Below are positions 42,175-51,082 of a stretch of DNA of 64,000 bases, one piece after another (within the stretch, counting starts at the first letter, position 1; each line of letters opens with the position of its first letter). Origin of the DNA: Streptomyces griseus. GTDB taxonomy: Bacteria; Actinomycetota; Actinomycetes; Streptomycetales; Streptomycetaceae. The stretch covers positions 62,001-126,000 of the forward strand of contig NZ_UAVD01000047.1 of the NCBI RefSeq assembly GCF_900460065.1, given 5' to 3'. The notes under the pieces were generated by a model. That model was not told the DNA's origin. It saw nothing but the letters and a program-made list of their open reading frames with translations, and did not search any database. A program made the position numbers and the translations under genes.

Positions 42175-43268
42175 GCGGTGCCTCCACTGCGGCCGCGGTG
42201 ACCGCGGATGATCAGCCAGATCAGGTACGGGGCGCCGACCGCCGCCGTGAGGACGCCCACCGGCAGTTCGGTGGGCGAGAACAGCTTCCGGGCGAGCAGG
42301 TCGCCGAGGACGACGATCACCGCGCCCAGCAGCGCCGAGGACAGCAGCGGGATCTGCGCGGTCCGGGTCAGCCGGCGGGCGACCTGCGGGGCGAGCAGCG
42401 CCACGAAGTCCACCGGGCCCGCGGTGCCCGTCGCCACGGACGCCAGGACCACGCCGAGCGCTACCAGCCCGAGCCGTACGCGCCCCAGGCGCACGCCCAG
42501 CGCGGTGGCGGTGTCGTCGTCCATCGTGACGGTGCGCTGCGCACGGGCGGCCCAGGCGATGGCGGGCAGCAGGACCACCAGCGTCCAGCCGATCGGGGCG
42601 GCCTCCGACCAGCCGCGCCCGTTCAGCGAACCGGTCATCCAGATCTGCGCCTGCTGGGCGACCAGGTAGTCGCCCTTGGTCAGGAACAGGGTGGTCACCG
42701 AGCGCAGCGCGATGGCGAAGCCGATGCCGATGAGGACGAAGCGGGTGGCGTGCAGGCCGCCGCGCCACGCGAAGACGTAGACGAGGGCCGCCGCCGCGAT
42801 GCCGCCGACGACGGAGAGGTAGGGCAGGACGGTGTACGAGGTGATGCCGAAGGTCATCGCGCCGACCGTGAGCGCGCTGGCGCCCTGGCTGATGCCGATG
42901 ATGTCGGGGCTGGCCAGCGGGTTGCGGGCCACCGTCTGGATCAGCGCCCCGGCGATCCCGAACGCCGCGCCGACGAGCAGCCCGACGACCATGCGGGGCA
43001 GTCGCAGCGTGCCCACGACCAGCTCCGCCGACGACGGCTGCCCGAGGATCACCTTCACGACCTCGCCCGGCGCGACGAAGGTCTCGCCGACGCAGAGGTA
43101 GACGACGCAGACGGCGGCCAGGAGGACGACGAGGGAGGCCGCGACGCCGGTGGCCCGCCGGTGCAGCAGGAACCGGCCGCGCGGTCCGGCCTTCACGACG
43201 GAGTACCCGGCGGGCCGGACCCGTGCGGCCCTCGCGGGCGCGGGCGCGGTCGTGGACGTCCCGTTCAC
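42171..43268 (-). CDS. FecCD-family siderophore permease, second subunit
   Basis: A 365-residue membrane permease of the FecCD/BtuC group with about ten helices. Typical blocks are LRLPRMVVGLLVGAAFGIAG, ARNPLASPDIIGISQGAS and the ATPase-contact region DDTATALGV; the C-terminal half includes GPVDFVALLAPQVARRL. The first ~35 residues are cytosolic and basic. It starts at GTG 43268, which overlaps the previous permease stop (GTGA), and ends overlapping the ATPase start. Confidence 0.93.
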   Translation of the reverse strand: MNGTSTTAPAPARAARVRPAGYSVVKAGPRGRFLLHRRATGVAASLVVLLAAVCVVYLCVGETFVAPGEVVKVILGQPSSAELVVGTLRLPRMVVGLLVGAAFGIAGALIQTVARNPLASPDIIGISQGASALTVGAMTFGITSYTVLPYLSVVGGIAAAALVYVFAWRGGLHATRFVLIGIGFAIALRSVTTLFLTKGDYLVAQQAQIWMTGSLNGRGWSEAAPIGWTLVVLLPAIAWAARAQRTVTMDDDTATALGVRLGRVRLGLVALGVVLASVATGTAGPVDFVALLAPQVARRLTRTAQIPLLSSALLGAVIVVLGDLLARKLFSPTELPVGVLTAAVGAPYLIWLIIRGHRGRSGGTA

Positions 43269-44305
43269 GCGGGCACCGCCTTCCGGCGTACGAGGGCGAC
43301 GAGGAACGGCACCCCGATCAGGGCCGTCATGACGCCCGCCGGGACCTCGCTCGGCGGGAACACGATCCGGCCGACGACGTCCGAGACGAGCAGCATCACG
43401 GGGCCGATCAGCGCCGCCATGGGCAGCACCCAGCGGTGGTCGCTGCCGACGACCGCGCGGGCGATGTGCGGGACGGCGAGGCCGATGAACGCGATCGGCC
43501 CGGCGGCGGCGACCCCGACGCCGGTCAGCACGGTCGCCCCGACGCCGCCGACGATCCGGACCGCGGCGACGTTCTGCCCGAGCCCCTTCGCCACGTCCTC
43601 GCCGAGCGCGAGCGCGTCCAGGCCGCGGGCGACGGAGAGCACCAGGACCGTCCCGACGAGGAGGAACGGCCACACCTGCTGGACGACCTCCGCCTCCCGG
43701 CCGGCGATCGAGCCGACCTGCCAGAAGCGGAACTCGTCCAGCGCGGCGGCGTTCGTCGTGAGGATCCCCACCGTCACCGACACCAGCAGCGCGTTGATCG
43801 CCGCGCCGCCGAGCGCGAGCTTCACCGGGGTCGCCCCGCCGCGCCCGCTGGAGGCGATGGCGTACACGGCGACCGAGGCGAGCGCGGCGCCCGCGAAGGC
43901 GAACCACACGTACCCGGTGAGCGTGTGGACCCCCGCGAACGCGATGGCCGTCACCACCGCCACCGAGGCGCCCTGGCTGATGCCGAGGATGCCGGGATCG
44001 GCGATGGGGTTACGGGTGATCCCCTGGAGCACCGTGCCCGCGAGGGCCAGCGCCGCGCCGACCATCAGCCCGATGAGCGTGCGCGGCACCCGCATCGTGC
44101 GGATCACCTCGGCCGCGTCGGAGTGCCCGCCGTGCAGCAGGACGTCGAGCACCTCGCCCGGAGGGATGGAACGCGCGCCCACGGCGAGGCTCAGCAGGAC
44201 CGCCACCAGCAGGGCGAGTACGGCCGCGCCCGTGGCGGCGGCACGTCGGGAGAGGCGGGGGGCACGGGGTGGCGCGGCGGTCCGCACGGGCGCTGACGCT
44301 GACAT
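43265..44305 (-). CDS. FecCD-family siderophore permease, first subunit
   Basis: A 346-residue membrane permease forming a heterodimer with the next product. It contains RVPRTLIGLMVGAALALAG, TRNPIADPGILGISQGASV, DALALGEDVAKGLGQ and GPIAFIGLAVPHIAR. I chose ATG 44305; a TTG three codons upstream is possible, and neither has a strong Shine-Dalgarno. It is the first gene of the four-gene uptake operon. An iron-box-like sequence lies about 70-90 bp upstream, so control by a DmdR/IdeR-type iron repressor is likely. Confidence 0.92.
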   Translation of the reverse strand: MSASAPVRTAAPPRAPRLSRRAAATGAAVLALLVAVLLSLAVGARSIPPGEVLDVLLHGGHSDAAEVIRTMRVPRTLIGLMVGAALALAGTVLQGITRNPIADPGILGISQGASVAVVTAIAFAGVHTLTGYVWFAFAGAALASVAVYAIASSGRGGATPVKLALGGAAINALLVSVTVGILTTNAAALDEFRFWQVGSIAGREAEVVQQVWPFLLVGTVLVLSVARGLDALALGEDVAKGLGQNVAAVRIVGGVGATVLTGVGVAAAGPIAFIGLAVPHIARAVVGSDHRWVLPMAALIGPVMLLVSDVVGRIVFPPSEVPAGVMTALIGVPFLVALVRRKAVPA

Positions 44306-44375
44306 TTCACCCAATCGGGACGGACGCGGACGTGACGGAACGTGAGGGAGCGCCGGGGGCGCGGGGCCAGGACGG

Positions 44376-44394
44376 TAAGGCTTGGCTAAGTGCG
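44376..44394. promoter_or_regulatory. Iron-box candidate (DmdR/IdeR type)
   Basis: TAAGGCTTGGCTAAG at 44376-44390 fits the first 14 positions of the actinobacterial iron-box consensus TWAGGTWAGSCTWACCTWA at 12, but the last part of the site is poor. It precedes the siderophore importer. Confidence is limited by the incomplete palindrome. Confidence 0.45.
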
Positions 44395-44558
44395 CGACTC
44401 AGTCTAAGCGGCGGCGTTCTGCGGCCGAAGGGGGCTTCGGAGCGGGCTCGGGAACGGGCGCGGGGGTGGGCTCAGGAGCCGTCCGCCCCAGGGGGGGGCG
44501 AGGGCGGGGTCGGGGACGGCTTCGGGGCTGCCTCCGGCCGGTCGGCACAATGGCAGGC

Positions 44559-45230
44559 ATGGCTTCCACGGATCAGAACCCTTCCCAGCAGCCGCTCGGG
44601 CACCCCCGCCGGCGCCCCCTGACGGTCGGCTTCGACCTCGACATGACGCTCGTCGACTCCCGGCCCGGTATCGCCGCCGCCTTCCGGGTCCTGTCCGCGG
44701 AGACCGGGGTGCCGATCGACGTCGACCTGGTGGTGAACCGGCTCGGCCCGCCGCTGGAGACGGAGCTGGCGCACTGGTTCCCGGCCGACCGGGTGCCCGC
44801 CGCGGCCGCCCGCTACCGGGAGCTCTACCCCGACCACGCGATAGCCCCGTGCACGGCTCTCCCCGGGGCGCGGGAGTCGGTGGCCGCGGTGCGGGCGCTC
44901 GGCGGCCGGGCGATCGTCGTCACGGCGAAGTTCGCCACGCACGCGAAGCTGCACCTGGCCCACCTCGGCATCGAGCCGGACACGGTGGACGGCTGGCTGT
45001 GGGCGGAGGCCAAGGGCGAGGCGCTGCGCGAGCACGGCGCTCAGGTGTACGTCGGCGACCACACCGGCGACGTCCGCGGGGCCCGGGTCGCCGGAGCGCT
45101 GTCGGTCGCGGTGACGACGGGCCCGTGCGACGCGGCGGAGCTGCGGACGGCGGGCGCGGACGTGGTGCTGGAGGACCTGACGGGCTTCCCGGCCTGGCTG
45201 GCCGCCTTCGAGGCGGACCGGGCGGCCTGA
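44559..45230 (+). CDS. HAD-superfamily hydrolase
   Basis: A 223-residue haloacid dehalogenase-type phosphatase. Motif I is GFDLDMTLVDS (Asp26 nucleophile, Asp28), motif II is IVVTAKF (Thr in place of the common Ser), a Lys in EAKGEALREHG and motif IV YVGDHTGDVRGARVAG. A helical cap of the phosphoglycolate-phosphatase type lies between motifs I and II. A second ATG three codons upstream (44550) is equally possible. The substrate cannot be predicted. It faces away from the iron-uptake operon and converges on a small membrane protein gene with 12 bp between stops. Confidence 0.88.
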   Translation: MASTDQNPSQQPLGHPRRRPLTVGFDLDMTLVDSRPGIAAAFRVLSAETGVPIDVDLVVNRLGPPLETELAHWFPADRVPAAAARYRELYPDHAIAPCTALPGARESVAAVRALGGRAIVVTAKFATHAKLHLAHLGIEPDTVDGWLWAEAKGEALREHGAQVYVGDHTGDVRGARVAGALSVAVTTGPCDAAELRTAGADVVLEDLTGFPAWLAAFEADRAA

Positions 45231-45242
45231 CGCGCGGCGGCG

Positions 45243-45482
45243 TCAGACGCGGTTCGCGGCCCGTTTCGGGGAGTTCGACCAGGCCGAGCGCACGACGCCC
45301 GCCCCGGCGATCAGGAACCCGACGCCCATCAGCATGCAGACCGCGTACGCGACCGGAGGGAACGGGTCCGTGCCCAGGAACAAGGGGGCCACGGTGACCA
45401 GTGTGGCCAGTGCGCCGACGAAGAAGACGATCGCGCCGACCTGAACAAGCCGGTCACCTGCGCCTGAAGGAGTAGTACTCAC
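45243..45482 (-). CDS. Small two-helix membrane protein
   Basis: A 79-residue protein starting at GTG 45482. Two membrane helices are clear: VQVGAIVFFVGALATLVTVA and AYAVCMLMGVGFLIAGAGVV, joined by a short loop with FLGTDPFPP. The C-terminus is basic (SNSPKRAANRV), so both ends probably face the cytosol. Its function is unknown. It is divergent from the cold-shock gene, and its promoter must share the 178-bp gap with that gene. Confidence 0.8.
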   Translation of the reverse strand: MSTTPSGAGDRLVQVGAIVFFVGALATLVTVAPLFLGTDPFPPVAYAVCMLMGVGFLIAGAGVVRSAWSNSPKRAANRV

Positions 45483-45527
45483 GCGACCAGGGTAGTTCCC
45501 AGCCCGGAGGAACTCTCCGGCGACGTC

Positions 45528-45555
45528 TTGTCACCGGCCGGGGGCCCATTAGCCT
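45528..45555 (+). promoter_or_regulatory. Promoter and leader of the cold-shock gene
   Basis: TTGTCA (45528-45533), a 16-bp spacer and TAGCCT (45550-45555) give a leader of about 100 nt before GTG 45661. The palindrome GGGTCAC-G-GTGACCC (45566-45580) lies at the very 5' end of that leader and could be a message hairpin or an operator. Confidence 0.5.
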
Positions 45556-45660
45556 GGGACCGGGCGGGTCACGGTGACCCGCTGCACTGCTATCCGGAGC
45601 CGTTTTCCCCGGGAGACCGGCTCTTTCCGCACACCGACGAGTACGAGGACGAGGACAGAC

Positions 45661-46044
45661 GTGCCCACCGGCAAGGTCAAGTGGTTCAACAGCGAGAAGG
45701 GCTTCGGCTTTCTCTCCCGCGACGACGGCGGCGACGTCTTCGTCCACTCGTCGGTTCTCCCTGCCGGGGTCGAGGCCCTCAAGCCCGGCCAGCGCGTGGA
45801 ATTCGGCGTGGTCGCGGGCCAGCGCGGCGACCAGGCCCTCTCCGTGGTGGTCCTCGACCCCACCCCGTCCGTCGCCGCAGCGCAGCGCCGCAAGCCGGAC
45901 GAGCTGGCGTCGATCGTGCAGGACCTGACGACGGTCCTGGAGAACATCACGCCGCAGCTGGAGCGGGGCCGCTATCCCGACAAGGCCGCCGGCGCGAAGA
46001 TCGCGGGGCTGCTGAGGGCGGTCGCCGACCAGCTCGACGTCTAG
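45661..46044 (+). CDS. Cold-shock domain protein with C-terminal extension
   Basis: A 127-residue protein. Residues 1-66 are a cold-shock domain with RNA-binding motifs RNP1 KGFGFLS and RNP2 VFVHSS, starting PTGKVKWFN. The C-terminal ~60 residues (KPDELASIVQDLTTVLENIT to IAGLLRAVADQLDV) form a helical extension absent from the small CspA type, perhaps for dimerisation or protein binding. The GTG start has GAGGAC upstream. It converges on mqnD across a strong terminator. Confidence 0.92.
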   Translation: MPTGKVKWFNSEKGFGFLSRDDGGDVFVHSSVLPAGVEALKPGQRVEFGVVAGQRGDQALSVVVLDPTPSVAAAQRRKPDELASIVQDLTTVLENITPQLERGRYPDKAAGAKIAGLLRAVADQLDV

Positions 46045-46066
46045 GTCCTGTTGCGCAAGTAGCGCG

Positions 46067-46108
46067 GGACGCCCCCCGGCAGGCGCAGCCCGCCGGGGGG
46101 CGTCCTTT
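46067..46108. terminator. Terminator between cold-shock gene and mqnD
   Basis: A perfect 14-bp stem (46067-46080 and 46092-46105) with an 11-nt loop, followed by TTT on the plus strand, sits between convergent genes. Confidence 0.85.
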
Positions 46109-46117
46109 CCGGCCGGG

Positions 46118-46996
46118 TCAGGGGAACGCCAGCGCGTCCGGGCCCAGCGGCGGCACCAGTCCCTCGGCCGCCGCACGGGTCAGCAGGCCGCGGACCGCCG
46201 CGTAGCCGTCCTCGCCGAGGTCGGCGGTGAACTCGTTCACGTACAGCCCGATGTGCTGGTCCGCGACGGCCGGGTCCATCTCCTGGGCGTGCTCCAGGAC
46301 GTACGGCCGGGACACCTCCGGGTCGTCCCAGGCGAGGCGGACCGAATCGCGGACCGCGTCGGCCAGCCGGCGCAGGGTCTCCTCGCCCAGCGAGCGCTTG
46401 GCGATGATCGCGCCGAGGGGGATCGGGAGGCCCGTGGTGTCCTCCCAGTGCCGGCCCATGTCGGCGAGGTTGTGCAGACCGAAGTTCCGGTAGGTGAAAC
46501 GGGCCTCGTGGATGACCAGGCCGGCGTCGACCTTGCCGTCCCGCACGGCGGGCATGATCTCGTCGAACGGCATGACGACGACCTCGCCGACGCCGCCCGG
46601 GACCGTCTCCGCCGCCCAGAGCCGGAACAGCAGGTACGCCGTCGAGCGCTCGCTCGGCACGGCGACGGTCCGGCCGGTCAGGTCGAGGCCCAGCTCCTTG
46701 GAGAGGACCAGCGGACCGCAGCCCCGGCCCAGCGCCCCGCCGCAGGGCAGCAGCGCGTACTCGTCGAGCACCCACGGCAGCACGGCGTAGGACACCTTCA
46801 GGACGTCCAGCTCACCGCGCTCCGCCATGCCGTTGGTGAGGTCGATGTCGGCGAAGGTCACGTCCAGCGCGGGTGCGCCGGGGACCCTGCCGTGCGCCAG
46901 GGCGTCGAAGACGAAGGTGTCGTTGGGGCAGGGGGAGAAGGCGATCTCGATCGCGTCCCCGGCCGGGCCCCGGCTAGCTGTGGTGTCGGTCGTCAT
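46118..46996 (-). CDS. mqnD: 1,4-dihydroxy-6-naphthoate synthase
   Basis: A 292-residue enzyme of the futalosine route to menaquinone, converting cyclic de-hypoxanthine futalosine to 1,4-dihydroxy-6-naphthoate. The periplasmic-binding-protein-like fold is marked by FSPCPNDTFVFDAL, the substrate-site stretch VPSERSTAYLLFRLWA and GLVIHEARFTYRNFGL. Its ATG lies within the 3' end of mqnB (23-bp overlap), so the two are co-translated. Presence of this route is typical for Streptomyces. Confidence 0.95.
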   Translation of the reverse strand: MTTDTTASRGPAGDAIEIAFSPCPNDTFVFDALAHGRVPGAPALDVTFADIDLTNGMAERGELDVLKVSYAVLPWVLDEYALLPCGGALGRGCGPLVLSKELGLDLTGRTVAVPSERSTAYLLFRLWAAETVPGGVGEVVVMPFDEIMPAVRDGKVDAGLVIHEARFTYRNFGLHNLADMGRHWEDTTGLPIPLGAIIAKRSLGEETLRRLADAVRDSVRLAWDDPEVSRPYVLEHAQEMDPAVADQHIGLYVNEFTADLGEDGYAAVRGLLTRAAAEGLVPPLGPDALAFP

Positions 46997-47681
46997 GCCG
47001 GTTCCAACCTTCCAGTACGGGTGCGGTCTTCCCGAACGCGTCCGTGAGCGCCGCCAGCGCGTCGCCGATGCGCCAGGCGTCCCGGTCGCGGGGGCCCACG
47101 GCGTTCGACACGGCCCGCAGCTCCATGACGGGCAGGCCGGCCCGGGCGGCGGCCTCCGCGACCCCGAAGCCCTCCATCGCCTCGGCCAGCGCCCCCGGGT
47201 GCGCGGCGAGCAGGTCCGCGGCGCGCTCGGCGGTACCGGTCACGGTGGAGACGGTGAGGACGGGGCCGGCGGTGGCGCCCGCGGCGCCCGCCACCTCCCG
47301 TACAAGCGCCGGCGGCGCGGTGAAGCGGTCCCGGCCGAAGCCGAGCGCGGTGACCGGGAGGAAACCGTCGGGGGTGTCGGCGCCCAGGTCGGCGGCGACG
47401 AGGTCGCTCGCCACGACCAGCGAGCCGAGCGGCGTCAGCGGGGTGAACGCGCCGCCGATCCCGGCCGAGACGACCAGCCCGTACGGCGCGGACGCCGACG
47501 CCAGCGCGAAGGCGGTCGCCGCCGCGGCGGCGGCCGGGCCCGCACCGCCCGCCAGGACGTCGAACGCGCCGCGGCGGTGCAGCTCGCCCCCCGGCAGCGC
47601 CACCGCCTCCGGCGCGCCCCCGAACGCACGCGTGACCGCGTCCCGTTCCACCGGGACAGCGGTCACGACCAGCACACGCAC
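46974..47681 (-). CDS. mqnB: Futalosine hydrolase
   Basis: A 235-residue nucleosidase of the MTAN/phosphorylase fold that removes hypoxanthine from futalosine in menaquinone synthesis. Family blocks are VLVVTAVPVERDAV, GLVVSAGIGGAF, AEAMEGFGVAEAAARAGLPV (substrate Glu region) and VSNAVGPRDRDAWR. It starts at GTG 47681 and overlaps mqnD by 23 bp. It follows the lipoprotein gene by 53 bp on the same strand. Confidence 0.93.
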   Translation of the reverse strand: MRVLVVTAVPVERDAVTRAFGGAPEAVALPGGELHRRGAFDVLAGGAGPAAAAAATAFALASASAPYGLVVSAGIGGAFTPLTPLGSLVVASDLVAADLGADTPDGFLPVTALGFGRDRFTAPPALVREVAGAAGATAGPVLTVSTVTGTAERAADLLAAHPGALAEAMEGFGVAEAAARAGLPVMELRAVSNAVGPRDRDAWRIGDALAALTDAFGKTAPVLEGWNRHDDRHHS

Positions 47682-47734
47682 GGGTTACAGCCTCAGGGTC
47701 GAGGACGGGGGAAGGGCGCTCCGGACCGAGCGGG

Positions 47735-48211
47735 TCAGTCCTTCTTGAGCTCGAACTGCCAGATGCCCGTGAGCTTCTTGCCCTTGGTCTCCACGATGGA
47801 GATGTTCGTCTTCTCGGACGGCTGGCCCGTCTGGCTGGCGAAGAACGCGCTGCCGGGGATCGTCCGGTAGGTCTTCTCGTACGGCTCCTGCTCGGCCTGC
47901 TGGCCGTTGATGAACAGGGTCCAGCCGTTCTCGGCGATCTCGGGGTCGACGCCGAAGCGGACCTTGTCGTCCATGGAGACCGTGATGGTCTTCTCGGCCT
48001 TCTTGTTCAGGCAGCCCTGGATCAGGGACTCCTTGATCGCCTCGCCGTCGTTGTAGCAGGCGGCCTCGGTGTTCACCGAGTCGCTGCCGACCGTCACGGT
48101 GGCGAGCGGCGTCGGCTTGTCGCAGGCGGAGAGGACAAGGAGTCCCGCGGACACGGCACCAAGAGCGACGCCGATTCGACGGCCCTTACCGGAGAAGAAC
48201 GCAACGGTCAT
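47735..48211 (-). CDS. DUF2771-like lipoprotein
   Basis: A 158-residue exported protein with a clear lipobox, LSAC near residue 30, after KGRRIGVALGAVSAGLLV. The mature part is short, strand-rich and has a Cys pair (ACYNDGE and GCLNKK) that may form a disulfide. I think it belongs to DUF2771, found beside futalosine genes in Streptomyces, but this is recall, not a search. No function is known. It sits between an MFS gene and mqnB, all leftward. Confidence 0.82.
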   Translation of the reverse strand: MTVAFFSGKGRRIGVALGAVSAGLLVLSACDKPTPLATVTVGSDSVNTEAACYNDGEAIKESLIQGCLNKKAEKTITVSMDDKVRFGVDPEIAENGWTLFINGQQAEQEPYEKTYRTIPGSAFFASQTGQPSEKTNISIVETKGKKLTGIWQFELKKD

Positions 48212-48238
48212 GGGCCGAAGGCTATCGGTCGCCTCCGC

Positions 48239-49675
48239 TCATGCCACGCGGGGGTGCGGCGTGCCGCGCCGCGCGGCCCCCAGGAGGCCCCGTACGGACG
48301 TGGCCGCGCCGAGGGCGAGAATGCCCGCCGCGACGGACATGCCGAGCACCGCGTTGAGCGGCAGGACGATGCCGATGGCGCCGCCGACCACCCACGCCAT
48401 CTGGAGCAACGTCTCGGACCGGGCGAACGCGGAGGTGCGGACCTCCTCGGGCACGTCCCGCTGGATCATCGCGTCGAGCGACAGCTTGGACAGGGCCTGG
48501 GTGAAACCGGCGACCGCGCCGAGCGCGGCGACCAGCACCGTGGAGAAGAAGACGGCGGCCAGGACCGCCACGCTCAGCGCGAGCCCCAGCACCGTCGCGA
48601 TGATCACCTCGGGGCCCCGGGCCCGCAGCCACGAGCCCACCGCCGTACCGCAGGCGTTGCCGGCGCCCGCCGCCACGCCGACGATGCCGAGCGAGACCGC
48701 CGCGCTCTGCCCGGCCAGCGGGTGCTCGCGCAGCAGGAACGCCAGGAAGAAGATGAGGAAGCCGGAGAGGGCCCGGTGCGCGGCGTTGGCCTGGAGCCCG
48801 TGCAGGACGGACCCGCCGACGGACCGCAGCCCCGGTGGCCGCTCCCTGGCCGGCTTCTCCCCGTTGCCCCGCTTGCGCAGGCCCGCCCGGGTGCTGCCCC
48901 GGCCGGGGGCGGGCCGGGGCGTGGCGTCCCCGTGGTGCGGGACGATCAGCCGCGCCCGGCGCTCGCCCTTCGCCGAGTCGACCTTGGGCGGCAGGGTGAA
49001 GGCCAGGAAGGTGCCCGCGACGAAGATCGCGCAGGCGCCGTAGAGCGGCCACGGCGGGCCGATGGTCTGGAGGCCGGCCCCGATCGGGGCCGCCACCCCG
49101 GTGGCCAGCAGCCCCGCCAGGGTCACCCGGGAATTGGCCTTCACCAGGGAGAACCTGGGTGGCAGCAGCCGTGGCACGACCGCGCTGCGCACCACGCCGT
49201 ACGCCTTCGACGAGACCAGGACGCCCAGGGCCGCCGGATACAGCTCCAGCCCTCCCGTGGCGACCGCGCCCGACATGGTGATCGCCAGCAGCGCCCGGGC
49301 CAGCATCGCGCCCGCCATCGCGGCGCGCCGGCCGTGCGGCAGCCGGTCCAGGAGCGGGCCGATCACCGGGGCGAGCAGGGTGAAGGGGGCCATGGTGATG
49401 GCGAGATAGAGGGCCACCCGGCCCCGCGCCTCGTCCGTGGGCACCGAGAAGAAGACCGTGGAGGCGAGCGCGACCGTGATCATGACGTCGCCCGCGCCGT
49501 TCACCGCGTGCAGTTCGATCAGTTTTCCGAGTCCGGATTCGCCCGCGCCGTGCGCGTGGGTCGCTCGGCGGATACCGCGCGCCGCGCCGGTGAACGGGGC
49601 GCGCAGGGCATGGCCCGTCGCCCGCCCCGCCCTGCGGAGCGGGCCGGGACCGTCGTGCGACCTGGCGGCAGTCAC
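48239..49675 (-). CDS. MFS transporter, unknown substrate
   Basis: A 478-residue major facilitator with a ~55-residue cytosolic N-terminus (RRAGRATGHALRAPFTGAAR) and about twelve helices. Recognisable parts are LLAPVIGPLLDRLPHGRRAA (the helix 2-3 loop), a long Arg/Pro-rich central loop (GDATPRPAPGRGSTRAGLRK) between helices 6 and 7, and AVSLGIVGVAAGAGNACG. It belongs to the group often kept next to the futalosine genes in Streptomyces. The GTG at 49675 has a poor Shine-Dalgarno, and I am unsure of the first residues. Confidence 0.84.
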   Translation of the reverse strand: MTAARSHDGPGPLRRAGRATGHALRAPFTGAARGIRRATHAHGAGESGLGKLIELHAVNGAGDVMITVALASTVFFSVPTDEARGRVALYLAITMAPFTLLAPVIGPLLDRLPHGRRAAMAGAMLARALLAITMSGAVATGGLELYPAALGVLVSSKAYGVVRSAVVPRLLPPRFSLVKANSRVTLAGLLATGVAAPIGAGLQTIGPPWPLYGACAIFVAGTFLAFTLPPKVDSAKGERRARLIVPHHGDATPRPAPGRGSTRAGLRKRGNGEKPARERPPGLRSVGGSVLHGLQANAAHRALSGFLIFFLAFLLREHPLAGQSAAVSLGIVGVAAGAGNACGTAVGSWLRARGPEVIIATVLGLALSVAVLAAVFFSTVLVAALGAVAGFTQALSKLSLDAMIQRDVPEEVRTSAFARSETLLQMAWVVGGAIGIVLPLNAVLGMSVAAGILALGAATSVRGLLGAARRGTPHPRVA

Positions 49676-50091
49676 CCCGTCATAGTGCCCCAACCCTGGC
49701 CGGTATGAACGGTGATCGGCCCCGGACGCGCGTGTGACGCCCTGTCGGGCGAGCGCGGCGGTGGCGTCCCGGGCGCTTTCGCCACCCCTTTCCGATGGGC
49801 GTCGGCGGCAGGCCGGCGGGAACGGATACGGCACGTTTGGGACGGGCAGGTGGGCGCAGCGCGGCGGAGAGGGTAGCGTGCGTAACGCGCCACCGGCGGT
49901 TGTTCTTGGCCGCGCGCCTCTCGGCGATCCCGCAGAATGGGTGGCAGAAGGCGCGCCCGAGGCAGGCACAACGGGTGTGGACGTCGACGCGGCCCCCAGG
50001 TCCGCTCCGCCCGCACTTGTCTGGCCGAAACGGCAATCGTGCAGCAGCTGGCGCGCTCGTGAGACTGGCGTATGGAGAGAAGCGAAGACCT
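49676..50091. other. 416-bp divergent intergenic region, no gene seen
   Basis: It lies between the divergent MFS and DUF3027 genes. Open frames here have poor start sites and look like shadows. I could not name a confident promoter. Confidence 0.6.
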
Positions 50092-51024
50092 GTGAGTGCT
50101 GCGACGACGACGCGAAGCCGTACGGCCCGGACCCCCGTTCCCGACCGCCTGTGCGCCGAGGCGGTGGACCTCGCGCGGGCGGCCGCGGAGGAGGCCGCCG
50201 CGCCCGGTGTGGTCGGTGAGCACATCGGTGTGGTCTCCGAGGGAGACCGGGTCGTCACGCACTACTTCGAGGCCAAGGAGCCCGGGTACCGGGGCTGGCG
50301 CTGGGCGGTGACGGTCGCGCGGGCCTCCCGCGCGAAGAACGTCACCCTCGACGAAACGGTGCTGTTGCCGGGGGACGACGCGCTCCTGGCGCCGGAGTGG
50401 GTGCCGTGGAGCGAGCGGCTGCGCCCCGGCGACATGGGCCCCGGGGACCTGCTGCCCACCGAGGCGGAGGACCTGCGCCTGGAGCCCGGCTGGACGGGCG
50501 AGGACGAGCCGCCGCCGAACTCCGCGGTCTCCCCGGAGCTGGCGGAGCTGGCCGACTCGGAGGACGCCGAGCTGACGGACCGGCCGGTGGCCGCGATCAG
50601 CCGCGGGTCCATCGCCGCGGTCGCCGACGAGCTCGGTACGCGCCGCGCGCGGGTGCTGTCCCGGTACGGGCTGCACGCGGCGGCCGACCGCTGGGACGAG
50701 GAGTTCGGCCCGAGGACGCCGATGGCCCAGGCGGCCCCGGCGACCTGCGTCAGCTGCGCGTTCCTGATCCCGATGGCGGGCTCCCTGAAGCAGGCGTTCG
50801 GGGTGTGCGCGAACGAGTTCGGTCCGGCGGACGGACATGTGGTGTCGCTGGCGTACGGCTGCGGCGGGCACTCGGAGGCCGCGGTGATGCCGAAGCCGGT
50901 CCGGCCGGCGGATCACGCGTTGGACACGATGCGGGTGGACGCGTACGCGCTGCGCCCGGAGCGGGGCGAGGGCTCGGTCCCGGCCGAGCCGGACGGCGCG
51001 TCGGAGGACCTGGGCCACTCCTGA
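50092..51024 (+). CDS. DUF3027 protein with zinc-ribbon-like C-terminus
   Basis: A soluble 310-residue protein of DUF3027, which is restricted to Actinobacteria. The N-terminal domain includes LCAEAVDLARAAAEEAA, VGEHIGVVSEGDRVVTHYF and GYRGWRWAVTVARA. A middle helical region has PVAAISRGSIAAVADELGT and RARVLSRYGLHAAADRW. The C-terminal third carries CVSC, a later Cys in FGVCANEFGP and YGCGGH, a set suited to one zinc ion. Its function is unknown. The GTG at 50092 has only a distant GGAGAG. The next gene is the sacsin-like protein on the same strand, separated by repeats. Confidence 0.88.
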   Translation: MSAATTTRSRTARTPVPDRLCAEAVDLARAAAEEAAAPGVVGEHIGVVSEGDRVVTHYFEAKEPGYRGWRWAVTVARASRAKNVTLDETVLLPGDDALLAPEWVPWSERLRPGDMGPGDLLPTEAEDLRLEPGWTGEDEPPPNSAVSPELAELADSEDAELTDRPVAAISRGSIAAVADELGTRRARVLSRYGLHAAADRWDEEFGPRTPMAQAAPATCVSCAFLIPMAGSLKQAFGVCANEFGPADGHVVSLAYGCGGHSEAAVMPKPVRPADHALDTMRVDAYALRPERGEGSVPAEPDGASEDLGHS

Positions 51025-51082
51025 GACGCCCGCCCCGGGGCTGCCCGGTGATGGTGGGCCTCTCCGGCCCGTCCGGCCACAC

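Noticed and set aside
40269..44305. Part of a siderophore biosynthetic cluster
   Set aside because: Only uptake genes are present. Flanking genes (HAAS-like membrane protein, HAD hydrolase) are not biosynthetic.
44550..44561. Alternative upstream ATG for the HAD hydrolase
   Set aside because: Neither ATG has a strong Shine-Dalgarno. I kept the downstream one, but the choice is uncertain by three codons.
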